Assembly: GCA_964372125.1 (NCBI GenBank)
Contig: CAYJPL010000027.1
Coordinates: 1 to 28,923 of the forward strand
DNA from: Tannockella sp964372125
Lineage (GTDB): Bacteria > Bacillota_I > Bacilli_A > Erysipelotrichales > Coprobacillaceae
Length of the DNA stretch: 28,923 nt
Direction: 5' to 3'
The translations under genes and the position numbers were made by a program. This document shows positions 1-7,671 of this stretch, piece by piece; the stretch's first letter is position 1, and each line of letters starts with the position of its first letter. The notes beneath the pieces are model-generated. The model was not told the DNA's origin. It ran no database searches and saw only the letters and a program-made list of their open reading frames with translations.

Positions 1-574
1 TACGATATCGATTTGCTTCAAACTCATCAAATCCATTATAGATATCAATCGGATTGTTCGATACAATATAACATTCTTCTTTAGATACTTCAATATATCC
101 ATATTCTCGTTCATTATATATCACTCTTGTTCCTTCTAACTCAATTAACCCATCTTTTACGACTGATTTACTTACTTGATCTATATATCTTTTGTATGGT
201 GTCCATGTTTGAGCAATATACTCTACAGTGGTTAGTGGAACATACTTAAAATAGACACATCTATCATACATTTTCATATCATATTTGGCTGCAATTTCAT
301 ATGCGCCCATATAATAAAGCATAACTTCACCATTTTCTATATAAGATGCCATAAATTCCACACCATCATAAACTACAATCGCATTAATCTCATATATGTA
401 TGACAAATCACTGTATTCTATACTTTTTAAATATGTACCTGACTTGGTAACAATATCAAATCCGTTATTTATTTCTAATTTGTCACTTGAAACCAAATAA
501 CACTCATCAACATCAACTACATTTAATTCATAAACTTTGCCACCATAAACTCCATATTCTCCTTGTGTTTTCAT
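1..574 (-). CDS. Hypothetical protein with two internal repeats, 3' end cut by window edge
   Basis: An open frame of 191 codons runs from an ATG at 574 off the left edge without a stop. The start has a strong site, GGAGGAG, 6 bases upstream. I do not recognise the family. The visible part contains a duplicated segment: ECYLVSSDKLEINNGFD at residues 24-40 and ECYIVSNNPIDIYNGFD at 167-183, so the protein appears to be built of modules of about 140 residues, the second incomplete here. It is rich in Tyr, Glu and Asp and shows no signal peptide or membrane helix, so it is probably cytosolic. Its ribosome binding site lies inside the last codons of the decayed frame just upstream (578-715), which suggests that the two were once translationally coupled. 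Function unknown. Confidence 0.8.
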   Translation of the reverse strand, partial: MKTQGEYGVYGGKVYELNVVDVDECYLVSSDKLEINNGFDIVTKSGTYLKSIEYSDLSYIYEINAIVVYDGVEFMASYIENGEVMLYYMGAYEIAAKYDMKMYDRCVYFKYVPLTTVEYIAQTWTPYKRYIDQVSKSVVKDGLIELEGTRVIYNEREYGYIEVSKEECYIVSNNPIDIYNGFDEFEANRYR

Positions 575-577
575 TGA

Positions 578-715
578 TTACTCCTCCGTAAATCTTTTTT
601 TTATGCTATCGTATGTACCAATAACCTATTGACTACCATCTGGATAAACATCAATCATTTCTGCAATTTTAAAATAAGATTTTAGGACAATTATCTTATT
701 TTTTGCATGTTTTAG
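578..715 (-). pseudogene. Decayed 3' gene fragment with in-frame amber stop
   Basis: Directly after the acetyltransferase stop, the same frame continues for about 45 codons and reads like protein, ending KIAEMIDVYPDGSQ, amber (626-628), VIGTYDSIKKRFTEE, ochre (578-580). The final codons contain the GGAGGAG that serves the next gene at 574. The protein-like wording on both sides of the TAG and the coupling to the next gene suggest the 3' end of a former gene. No intact start is visible. TAG is a genuine stop elsewhere here (for example at 26779 and 27728), so readthrough is not the obvious explanation. It could also be chance in AT-rich spacer. Confidence 0.35.
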
Positions 716-1273
716 TTATTTTGTATTATATTCATTAGCTAGAATACTGTAGTAAACTGCATCGACTATACCTTGATTATTAGAATCAGACTGTCTTAAT
801 GTTCCCTCATATTTTAAACCACATTTAATCATCACTTTACCTGAGTTAAAGTTATTAGAATCATGTCTTGCTTCAACTCGATTAACTTTCATTTCATTAA
901 AAATAAATGACAATAGTGCCATAAATGCTTCTGTAGTAATTCCTTTATTCCACCACTTTGTTCCAATGCAATATCCTATATCTACACTATTAGTCTTTTC
1001 ATCTATTCGAACTATAGAGATACTTCCTATTGGTTCATCAGTATCTTTTAATGCTATTGCCCATTGGTAAAAGTTATCATTTTCATATGACTTTATCCAA
1101 TCGTTTATAACCATTTTTGTAATTTCTATACTACTATGTGCTGGCCATGTAAGATATTTTGTAACCATATCATCATTACACCAATTATTAAAAGCCAAAG
1201 TTACATCACTATCCTTAAATCTTCTTAGAACTAATCTACTTGTCTGTATTTCCTTAGTACCTAAATGTCTCAT
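716..1273 (-). CDS. GNAT family N-acetyltransferase, RimJ/RimL type
   Basis: This 185-residue protein should transfer an acetyl group from acetyl-CoA to an amine; the substrate cannot be read from the sequence. It follows the RimJ/RimL layout: N-terminal TSRLVLRRFKDSDV (residues 11-24), a central strand with EPIGSISIVRID, the acetyl-CoA loop region KWWNKGITTEA at about residues 106-116 followed by the long helix, and a C-terminal block VEARHDSNNFNSGKVMIKCG typical of the family. The length is usual. GGAGG lies 7 bases before the ATG. It is followed by the decayed fragment and then the two-repeat protein, possibly one transcript. The exact role (ribosomal protein, antibiotic or small molecule acetylation) is open. 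Confidence 0.9.
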   Translation of the reverse strand: MRHLGTKEIQTSRLVLRRFKDSDVTLAFNNWCNDDMVTKYLTWPAHSSIEITKMVINDWIKSYENDNFYQWAIALKDTDEPIGSISIVRIDEKTNSVDIGYCIGTKWWNKGITTEAFMALLSFIFNEMKVNRVEARHDSNNFNSGKVMIKCGLKYEGTLRQSDSNNQGIVDAVYYSILANEYNTK

Positions 1274-1392
1274 ATGAACCCTCCATTATATATTTATATA
1301 CATCTAATAATTTTAATAGCTACAATATATTTATACGTAATATAAGTATTGTTAATTAACAACACTTGTACACCTACTACAATAAATTACAA

Positions 1393-2259
1393 TTAGATTT
1401 CATCTATTTGTTTTTTATAGTATTTATATACTTGATTATTAAAGTGGTAAAAATTCTTTATTCGCTTAATACTGCATAGTTTAACGACTTGATTTAATAA
1501 TTCTTCCCCTTTTTTATCATTTCTTTTTTTTATTTGGATTAATGCCTCCCAAACTTGATTTTCACCGTTTGACATTCTTGACTCGCTTGCAACTAGTAGC
1601 TTAGTATACCAAGTATCTAACTCTTCTATTTTACGAAGAAAAATACAAGCTTCTAGAATATCCTTGACCAAAAACCAAACAATACTATTTTGATTTAATT
1701 CTTCTGGTAAATTATTATATAATTCAACTTTTGAAGAATATATTTCTTCCCAATTGTTTTGTAAATACAATTTATCCAGTTTAAAGTAATCGTCTTCTAT
1801 ATGTTGATTTTCTTTAGATAATGAAAACCATTTTGACTTCTCTTTTGATACATAATCCAAAATAGCTAGTTCTAGATATTTATTATCTTGATCATAAAAG
1901 ATTTCTCTTCCTTCAGTTAGAAAAGCCACTTTTAGAAATTCTTTTGCTTTTTCCTTTTCACCTAAATCAAAGTAAACTTGACCTAGTCTTAAAAACATAA
2001 ATCCATTTTTTTCTTCATTTTCATATGCTTTAGTTAAATGTAATAAAGCATTATTTAAATCTGAGTTTACATAGTAAACATCACCTATTACAACATAAAG
2101 CCAATTATATGCATCATTACTTTCTATTGGCTTTGGTAAAATAGATAGAGCAAAATGATACAATTCGATTGCTTCTTTCCAACTACCGGTACATAGTAAC
2201 TTATCTGCTTTTTTACATATATTATTTATCTTATTTCTTTTAAAAAAAATCAATTTCAT
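1393..2259 (-). CDS. Tetratricopeptide-repeat protein, cytosolic
   Basis: A 288-residue helical protein. The N-terminal half carries TPR-like units: around residues 14-50 (ADKLLCTGSWKEAIELYHFA), 52-83 (AYNWLYVVIGDVYYVNSDLN followed by ALLHL) and 86-118 (FMFLRLGQVYFDLGEKEKA), with the small/large residue spacing expected of TPRs. The C-terminal half is helical with a likely degenerate unit. There is no signal peptide or membrane helix. TPRs mediate protein-protein contact, so the role depends on a partner that cannot be named. AAGGAG lies upstream of the ATG. It sits 155 bases downstream of the large helicase gene on the same strand, so co-transcription is possible but not shown. Confidence 0.8.
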   Translation of the reverse strand: MKLIFFKRNKINNICKKADKLLCTGSWKEAIELYHFALSILPKPIESNDAYNWLYVVIGDVYYVNSDLNNALLHLTKAYENEEKNGFMFLRLGQVYFDLGEKEKAKEFLKVAFLTEGREIFYDQDNKYLELAILDYVSKEKSKWFSLSKENQHIEDDYFKLDKLYLQNNWEEIYSSKVELYNNLPEELNQNSIVWFLVKDILEACIFLRKIEELDTWYTKLLVASESRMSNGENQVWEALIQIKKRNDKKGEELLNQVVKLCSIKRIKNFYHFNNQVYKYYKKQIDEI

Positions 2260-2414
2260 TTTACATTCCTTCTCCTTGCATTTGAGAATTGGTATTTTAA
2301 TTTTTTAAACAGACCATGTACTTTTTCTATTAAACATTTCTTTATGTCATATACTAGTACTTATAAATTACACTGTTCATCATTTCAGTATGAACTATAT
2401 TAAATATAACTCTT

Positions 2415-5090
2415 TTATTCTAATGCACCTTTTACTTTCTTTTTGGTAAAAATACGATTTTGACGATTAGTCCATGCGTATTTTCTTCCTTTCAACAAAA
2501 TTAGCCTTCCCTTAGGACTACGTGTATATACAACCTTGTATGAACCAATATATTTTTTCATTGTAGAAGCAAATTCTTGTGCATCCTCTTTACGTTTCGA
2601 AAAGATATCTGGTATTGGATAATAACCATAGCTTTTTCGTTTTAAGCGTGGAGCATATAAAATATATCGTTGATTATCAATATCACTAAATATTTCTTTC
2701 ATACACTTTGCAAAAACAGCTTTATCATGGCTGCTACCACCAACAAGATAAATCGCATTTAGAAACTCTTCATGGACAGTTTCTACACGGTGATTTTCAC
2801 TATTAAATTGATTTGTATTTATAAGTGCCTTCCTTACCCCTTTACCTATCTTATGTAAAGATTTTAATGGATTTAAGCATAAAACAATTTTAACAACCAT
2901 GATAATAATTACTAAGATACAAATGAATATAATAAGGACTGTTCCAAAAGTTGGATCATTAATTGAATTCATTGGGACACCAGCTAACCTAACCATAGAA
3001 ATGATAATAAATACAACGATATAGCGAATATAATCAAAGAGTAATACAACTGTCACAGGTTTATTTTCTTTGCATACTTCTTCTACAACCTCCATATCAC
3101 TAAGTATCGCTAGTGATTTATCCCACCTTGCTTTTAAATTGACACGGTTAGATGATAGTTTAAGCATTTTTTTATTTGTTTTATAGACATTTCTCTTTTT
3201 TGTAATGGGTTGCTCAATAGCAGTTAGTCTACCTACACCTGTTTCTATTGTGTCTAATGTATAATGTAATCCTAAAAAATTATCCATACGGCGAATTAAT
3301 GTCTCTATGTCTTCATTTTCATTATCTTCTACAAAATAATTTAAATCAGATTGATTGAATTTAGGAGGTAATACACACACAAGATGCCAGATATTACTTA
3401 CCTTATTAGGGTTTTTATGATATGTCCGAATTGCTCGACCTCGCATCTGATTACTTAACATAAAGCTACCCACAAAACTTGCAAGAATAAGAGAATTTAC
3501 GCATGGTGAGTCCCATCCTTCACCAAGTAATGATTTAGTACCGATTAATGCATTTATATATCCTTCTTCAAATAAATTAGTAACCACAGATGTTAAAAAA
3601 TGACGATCACCTTTTGTAACTACTTCAACATATTCATCAGATGATAAACTACCTATTTCTTTAAAAGATATCGATGATGGATTTTCAACCAGTTCTAATA
3701 TTCGAGTTTTCGCAGAAGCAGGAATAAAAACAATACTACCGCATAATACCCCTAGCTTTAGCGAACTATTTTGACTTTTTGCTTCTCTACGAAGTAATTC
3801 AAAAAATGGAATTACACCTAAAGCTGACGTATCATTTTGTTGATTTCCTACTACTGATTTGTACTCTTTTTTTATGTAATCAGAGAGAATTAATAAACGT
3901 AAATCATCACCCATGCTATTATATTCATTAAAAGTAATATCTTTAATACTTTCACATTTACCAATGGAACGAACAAGGCTCTTTTTTAGTTTATTATTTA
4001 AAAGTAAACATACTTTTTTCTTTTCAACTAAACCACGTACTTTTAACTCATGTTGATATTTTTCTACAACATCTTGAGGAATGTCATATGAAGCAACATC
4101 ATCATAAAGAATACCTTGTAATAACGTTTCAAACCATTTAGGTGAAGGCTTTTCTAATTTCACATAACCTAATATTTTTTTGAAGTTAGTAAAGTTAGTT
4201 TGACCTACTGCATTTAAATAAATTAAGATAGAAGACAAATATGCTGGATTTTCCAAGAGCACATCATATGATACGTCCTCTTTTAAAAAAGGGTGCGATG
4301 ATACAACATTCATAAACGTTTCATCTTTTAATAATAAATCGCAGTATTCATCACGCACTCTTTTAAACTCATTAATTTTATCTACTTCATCCCTCGTTGG
4401 ATAATTAAAATACACATAATCTTGATGTGGACACAGATTTGAATCTTTAACAAGTTCAGGTACAGTGATTTCTTCATCAATATCACCACAAACTTTTATA
4501 TATCGTTCCCACAAGTCAAAACTAGAATCATATGGTGGTGTAGCAGTGAGTGCGATAGTATACTCTAATGAAGTTTCATTTTTAAATTTTTCTAAAGATT
4601 TCCACCATTCATTACGTAAATGATGACACTCATCTAAACAAATCGCTTTAACATTATTTTCTTTAATCGCCAAAATCAAATCAAACATTTCATAATCTAC
4701 TGACTCTTTTTTCGATGCATCTTCACCATCATCTATAAGTATTCCTTTATAACGAGTCATCGCACTATGAATCGCCTGATATGTCGTAACTGTAATTAGT
4801 TTCATATCTTTTAGGTTTTGAGAAATAATATCCTCACTATTTATTCCTTCTACCAAAAATGCCTCTTCAATTCTTTCTACCCACTGCTCACGTATTGTTA
4901 TTGTTGGTGTTAGTATAATACAAGGCTCATCTAATAAACGTAACAATTCGATTCCAAGAGTCGTTTTACCAGATCCTGGTGCTGCTACAATATGTACTCT
5001 TTTATCTTTTTTATATTCATCAAAGCGAGATAATACTCGTGCTTGATAAGTTCTCCAATTCCCTTTAAATTTCAATATATTTTCATACAT
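2415..5090 (-). CDS. Superfamily II DEAD/DEAH-type helicase with two transmembrane segments
   Basis: An 891-residue ATP-dependent nucleic acid translocase or helicase. Motifs run in order: Walker A AAPGSGKTT (36-44), TPTITIREQWVERI (motif Ia region, 61-74), DECH (153-156), TAT (182-184), GTKSLLGEGWDSP (517-529) and QMRGRAIRT (548-556). This resembles the helicase part of restriction enzymes such as type III Res. About 300 residues separate the two RecA-like halves. After the motor, two hydrophobic stretches at about 680-703 and 716-738 form a membrane hairpin, followed by a basic C-terminal domain of about 150 residues ending in KKKVKGALE. No methylase or nuclease motif is seen and no methyltransferase gene is adjacent. 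AGGGAGGG precedes the ATG. The helicase call is firm; a role in defence against foreign DNA is an inference. Confidence 0.88.
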   Translation of the reverse strand: MYENILKFKGNWRTYQARVLSRFDEYKKDKRVHIVAAPGSGKTTLGIELLRLLDEPCIILTPTITIREQWVERIEEAFLVEGINSEDIISQNLKDMKLITVTTYQAIHSAMTRYKGILIDDGEDASKKESVDYEMFDLILAIKENNVKAICLDECHHLRNEWWKSLEKFKNETSLEYTIALTATPPYDSSFDLWERYIKVCGDIDEEITVPELVKDSNLCPHQDYVYFNYPTRDEVDKINEFKRVRDEYCDLLLKDETFMNVVSSHPFLKEDVSYDVLLENPAYLSSILIYLNAVGQTNFTNFKKILGYVKLEKPSPKWFETLLQGILYDDVASYDIPQDVVEKYQHELKVRGLVEKKKVCLLLNNKLKKSLVRSIGKCESIKDITFNEYNSMGDDLRLLILSDYIKKEYKSVVGNQQNDTSALGVIPFFELLRREAKSQNSSLKLGVLCGSIVFIPASAKTRILELVENPSSISFKEIGSLSSDEYVEVVTKGDRHFLTSVVTNLFEEGYINALIGTKSLLGEGWDSPCVNSLILASFVGSFMLSNQMRGRAIRTYHKNPNKVSNIWHLVCVLPPKFNQSDLNYFVEDNENEDIETLIRRMDNFLGLHYTLDTIETGVGRLTAIEQPITKKRNVYKTNKKMLKLSSNRVNLKARWDKSLAILSDMEVVEEVCKENKPVTVVLLFDYIRYIVVFIIISMVRLAGVPMNSINDPTFGTVLIIFICILVIIIMVVKIVLCLNPLKSLHKIGKGVRKALINTNQFNSENHRVETVHEEFLNAIYLVGGSSHDKAVFAKCMKEIFSDIDNQRYILYAPRLKRKSYGYYPIPDIFSKRKEDAQEFASTMKKYIGSYKVVYTRSPKGRLILLKGRKYAWTNRQNRIFTKKKVKGALE

Positions 5091-5100
5091 CGATAATCCC

Positions 5101-5430
5101 TCCCTAAAAAAATTATATAATTAAATTTCTTACTATCATTGTTATGATTTAGTTCTAAAGTTTCTACTACATGTTTTATGTAGAGTGGCTCTAGACAATA
5201 TCTTCTAAATTATAGCATAACAACTTACAAATAAATAGTTTTACAAAATAGCAAATGAATTATTTATCTAGTATTAAATATATTAAAATGCTACAACAAT
5301 AAAAAACATATACGTCCTTGCCGTGTGTCATTTTTTTAGACATTACATGGTAAAAGCGTATATGTTCAAGGTATGATTATAGTTTAGTTACAAGATAGCC
5401 ACTTATAAATACTTAGTACACAAAATGAAA
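5101..5430. other. 330-base intergenic region without a gene, holding a long hairpin
   Basis: This spacer lies between the start of the helicase gene and the end of the small Cys-rich gene, both on the minus strand. I see no credible coding frame. A TATAAT-like sequence lies within 30 bases of the helicase start without a good -35. The main structure is the inverted repeat listed separately at 5305-5366. Confidence 0.5.
5305..5366. repeat. Inverted repeat, 10-bp perfect arms
   Basis: AACATATACG (5305-5314) is repeated in inverse orientation as CGTATATGTT (5357-5366). Inside, CCGTGTGTC (5321-5329) can partly pair with GACATTACATGG (5339-5350), so a transcript on either strand could fold into one long interrupted stem-loop. 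There is no T-run after either arm, so it is not a standard intrinsic terminator. It could be an mRNA-end structure, a small-RNA hairpin or a short palindromic repeat element. Confidence 0.5.
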
Positions 5431-5616
5431 TTATGTATTGCCATATATTTTTTTTAAGCTATAGTAAAAATTTTCTACACTACGATTGCCACTATTATTT
5501 GGAAATAAACAGTGTGGTATCTGGTTTGCATTCTTATGCTTCATTATACATGCCTTACAGTTCCCATGCAAAGCACAATCCTTTTTTGAACAAGGACAAA
5601 AATCTTTATTTTCCAT
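5431..5616 (-). CDS. Small Cys-rich protein, third gene of the fetAB-like operon
   Basis: A 61-residue protein with six cysteines: C7, C9, C14, C20, C23 and C36, plus H17, H27 and H35, in the pattern CPC-x4-C-x5-C-x2-C ... PHCLFP. The arrangement suggests binding of zinc, iron or another soft metal. It resembles small Cys-rich proteins of the DUF6485 kind, but I do not claim membership. AGGAG lies upstream of the ATG, and the gene begins 10 bases after the permease stop, so it is almost certainly co-transcribed with the exporter genes. The overlapping plus-strand frames lack a ribosome binding site and look like shadows. A metal-sensing or metal-delivery role for the exporter is inferred from position. 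Confidence 0.75.
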   Translation of the reverse strand: MENKDFCPCSKKDCALHGNCKACIMKHKNANQIPHCLFPNNSGNRSVENFYYSLKKIYGNT

Positions 5617-5626
5617 AATAACTCTC

Positions 5627-6400
5627 CTATACTGTGAATTGATTTTCTTTATTATACAGCGTTTTATAACCTAAATTAAGCGATAGATATACTGCAAGTG
5701 AAACAACTGCAGCCAAGCAGATATTAATTGAAATTTGGTATAGGATTGCAGTTGTAGGAAGTTCCCCAGATAATATTTGACCTGTCATCATACCTGGAAG
5801 TGACACAATTCCCATCCCAAGCATTGAATTTATGGTTGGTAATAGTGCTGTTTCGAGTGCAGTGTTTACGAATGGCTTTAATATATTTTGAGGTTTTGCA
5901 CTTTGATTCAAAAGCACTTCAATTTGTAGTTTAGAATCTCTTATTTTATTCATGAATGTTTTTACACCAAGTGTAATACCTGTCATCGCATTACCAATAA
6001 TCATACCACTTATCGGTATTGTATATTGTGGATTGAATATACTTTCTCTAATTACAACAGTTATAAAAAACACAATAATTATAGTTGCTGAAAGAGTAAT
6101 TGAGCCTGCAATTACAGCTTTAAACTTATTGTTTAACCCCTTATTTACAGACAATATTCGATGTACAGCAAATACACTCATTAAGATTACATATCCACAT
6201 ACAAGTATAGGTGATGGATTATCAAAAATATAAGTTAGTATATACCCTGCTAGTGTAAGTTGTATTGTCATTCGTATACTTGCAATAAGTAATAATTTTG
6301 TTTGGTTCATTTTACTTACTTTCATAACAATACCAACTACTAGTAATAGTATATAAATCAATGCAAAGTTAAATATGCTAATTTGTACGGCTTCATTCAT
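5627..6400 (-). CDS. fetB: FetB/UPF0014-type ABC transporter permease
   Basis: A 257-residue polytopic membrane protein with about seven hydrophobic helices, starting MNEAVQISIFNFALIYILLL. It contains family-typical segments of UPF0014/FetB, such as PISGMIIGNAMTGITLG (about residues 133-149) and LPGMMTGQILSGELP (about 201-215). In E. coli, FetA-FetB exports iron and helps resist oxidative stress; metal export here is inferred from the family. GGAGG lies 8 bases before the ATG. Its start overlaps the end of the ATPase gene by 8 bases, so translation is probably coupled. The Cys-rich gene follows after 10 bases. The stop is TAG. Confidence in the family is high, in the substrate moderate. Confidence 0.88.
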   Translation of the reverse strand: MNEAVQISIFNFALIYILLLVVGIVMKVSKMNQTKLLLIASIRMTIQLTLAGYILTYIFDNPSPILVCGYVILMSVFAVHRILSVNKGLNNKFKAVIAGSITLSATIIIVFFITVVIRESIFNPQYTIPISGMIIGNAMTGITLGVKTFMNKIRDSKLQIEVLLNQSAKPQNILKPFVNTALETALLPTINSMLGMGIVSLPGMMTGQILSGELPTTAILYQISINICLAAVVSLAVYLSLNLGYKTLYNKENQFTV

Positions 6401-7019
6401 TGATCTTACCTCCAGTTAAATTGACAACATTTTCAGCAAATAATTCGACAAGATTATTATCATGACTAATTATGATTAAAGTTAACCCCTTTTCTTTGAC
6501 ATAAGAGACAATGTTAGAGAGTACCTTTACAGACAAGTTATAATCAAGTGCAGAAGTTGGTTCATCAAGCATAATTAATTTTGCTTTCATTGAAAGACAT
6601 ATTGCGATATATACTCTTTGTTTTTCTCCACCTGAAAGATTATCACATGATGTATCGAGTGAAAATTCGGCTTCTGTAAGCTTTAAAAAATATTCCATTT
6701 GTTCATCAGTTAATATAGGATAATCACAATATTCAAAAAAGAGCACAAAATTATCTTTTATTGTTCCAGGAAATAAAAATGTAGTTTGTGAAACAAGCTT
6801 TATTTCTTTTCTAAGCTTTATACTCTCAATATCCTCTATGTTTTTTCCATTATAAAGAATTTCACCAGTAGTATAATTCTCTGTTTTATTGAATAATTTC
6901 AAAAGTGTGCTTTTTCCTGAACCACTTTTTCCAATTATAAAATTCACTCTTTCATTAACAATATGGATATTATCATAAAATATTATGTCTTTATAATTCA
7001 CTTTCTTTATTTTTAACAT
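6393..7019 (-). CDS. fetA: FetA-type ABC transporter ATP-binding protein
   Basis: ATPase partner of the permease. It shows Walker A GKSGSGKST (about residues 27-35), the Q-loop region KLVSQTTFLFPGTI, signature LSGGEKQRV (about 129-137), Walker B LIMLDEPTSAL and the switch histidine in IIISHD. A longer frame begins at 7052, but I chose the ATG at 7019 (protein starting MLKIKK, 208 residues) because AAGGGG lies 6 bases before it, while the upstream ATG has no ribosome binding site. It overlaps the permease gene by 8 bases. Together they should form a two-component exporter at the cytoplasmic membrane. It is the first gene of the minus-strand operon that faces the PadR gene. Confidence 0.9.
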   Translation of the reverse strand: MLKIKKVNYKDIIFYDNIHIVNERVNFIIGKSGSGKSTLLKLFNKTENYTTGEILYNGKNIEDIESIKLRKEIKLVSQTTFLFPGTIKDNFVLFFEYCDYPILTDEQMEYFLKLTEAEFSLDTSCDNLSGGEKQRVYIAICLSMKAKLIMLDEPTSALDYNLSVKVLSNIVSYVKEKGLTLIIISHDNNLVELFAENVVNLTGGKINE

Positions 7020-7060
7020 ATATTCCCCTTGCTTTCTTTTGTTTGAAGACATATAATATT

Positions 7061-7107
7061 GTTATCGAACATAGATAACTAATATCGATATCGATTTTCG
7101 ATATTAG
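7061..7107. promoter_or_regulatory. Palindromic operator region between fetA-like and padR genes
   Basis: Two inverted repeats sit in the divergent spacer. One is GTTATCGAACATAGATAAC (7061-7079; arms GTTATC/GATAAC). The other has perfect 10-base arms CTAATATCGA (7079-7088) and TCGATATTAG (7098-7107) separated by nine bases. Both lie between the two start codons, where a dimeric PadR repressor could control both directions. The PadR assignment of the sites is inference. Confidence 0.6.
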
Positions 7108-7131
7108 TATATTAACACGAGGAGAATAAAA

Positions 7132-7434
7132 ATGCAAGAGCCCATTTTAAGAAAGTTATTTTTAGGATTTATTCAAGTACATATACTTCATCATGCAAAA
7201 AAAGAACCTGTATATGGCTCTTTTATGATTGAGGAACTAAGACATCACGGTTATGAAATAAGCCCTGGTACACTATATCCAATCTTTCATAATTTAGAAA
7301 AGTCTGAACTATTGATTGTAGAAAACAAAATAGTTGAAGGCAAAGTTAGAAAGTATTACTCTATTACAAAAAAAGGCGAAGTAGTACTAAATGAGGCTAA
7401 AAATAAAATAAAAGAACTTACTCATGAATTATAA
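7132..7434 (+). CDS. PadR family transcriptional regulator
   Basis: A 100-residue winged-helix protein in the short PadR class. The region PVYGSFMIEELRHHGYEIS (about residues 24-42) followed by PGTLYPIFHNLEKSELL (43-59) and KVRKYYSITKKGEVVL is the recognition helix and wing of the family; the C-terminal helix for dimerisation is short. GAGGAG precedes the ATG. It is divergent from the FetA/FetB-like operon, with palindromes between the starts, so it probably represses the exporter and itself, responding to a metal or toxic small molecule. PadR proteins commonly control efflux systems; the ligand here is unknown. Confidence 0.9.
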   Translation: MQEPILRKLFLGFIQVHILHHAKKEPVYGSFMIEELRHHGYEISPGTLYPIFHNLEKSELLIVENKIVEGKVRKYYSITKKGEVVLNEAKNKIKELTHEL

Positions 7435-7671
7435 AATGGCATGCCATGTTGCTGATGTTATATATATTGCATGCTTTTATTACTTAATAAAGTTTATATT
7501 CTATACTATGCACATGTTGTAAATTGTGATAAATAACAATTGATTTGTTGTTTATCTTTTTTTCTACATTGACATCTTAATTATGTGATAGAACATGTTA
7601 TTTTATGGACTGTATAAATACTAGTAACTATATTCAAAATACTTATATATACAATAATCTCATTATCCAGC
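7435..7671. other. Convergent spacer between padR-like and HAD genes
   Basis: It contains a perfect 12-base palindrome ATGGCATGCCAT (7436-7447) immediately after the PadR stop, and GCATGC again at about 7471-7476 followed by TTTTATT. This might form a weak transcription stop for the PadR gene. I see no coding frame. Confidence 0.3.

Noticed and set aside
2415..5090. Type III restriction enzyme (Res) with its methylase
   Set aside because: No Mod-type methyltransferase gene or nuclease motif is present, and the protein has membrane helices that Res lacks.
5433..5674. Plus-strand frames opposite the Cys-rich gene and permease end
   Set aside because: No ribosome binding site and the minus-strand frame has a good site, a motif pattern and operon spacing; the plus-strand frames are shadows.
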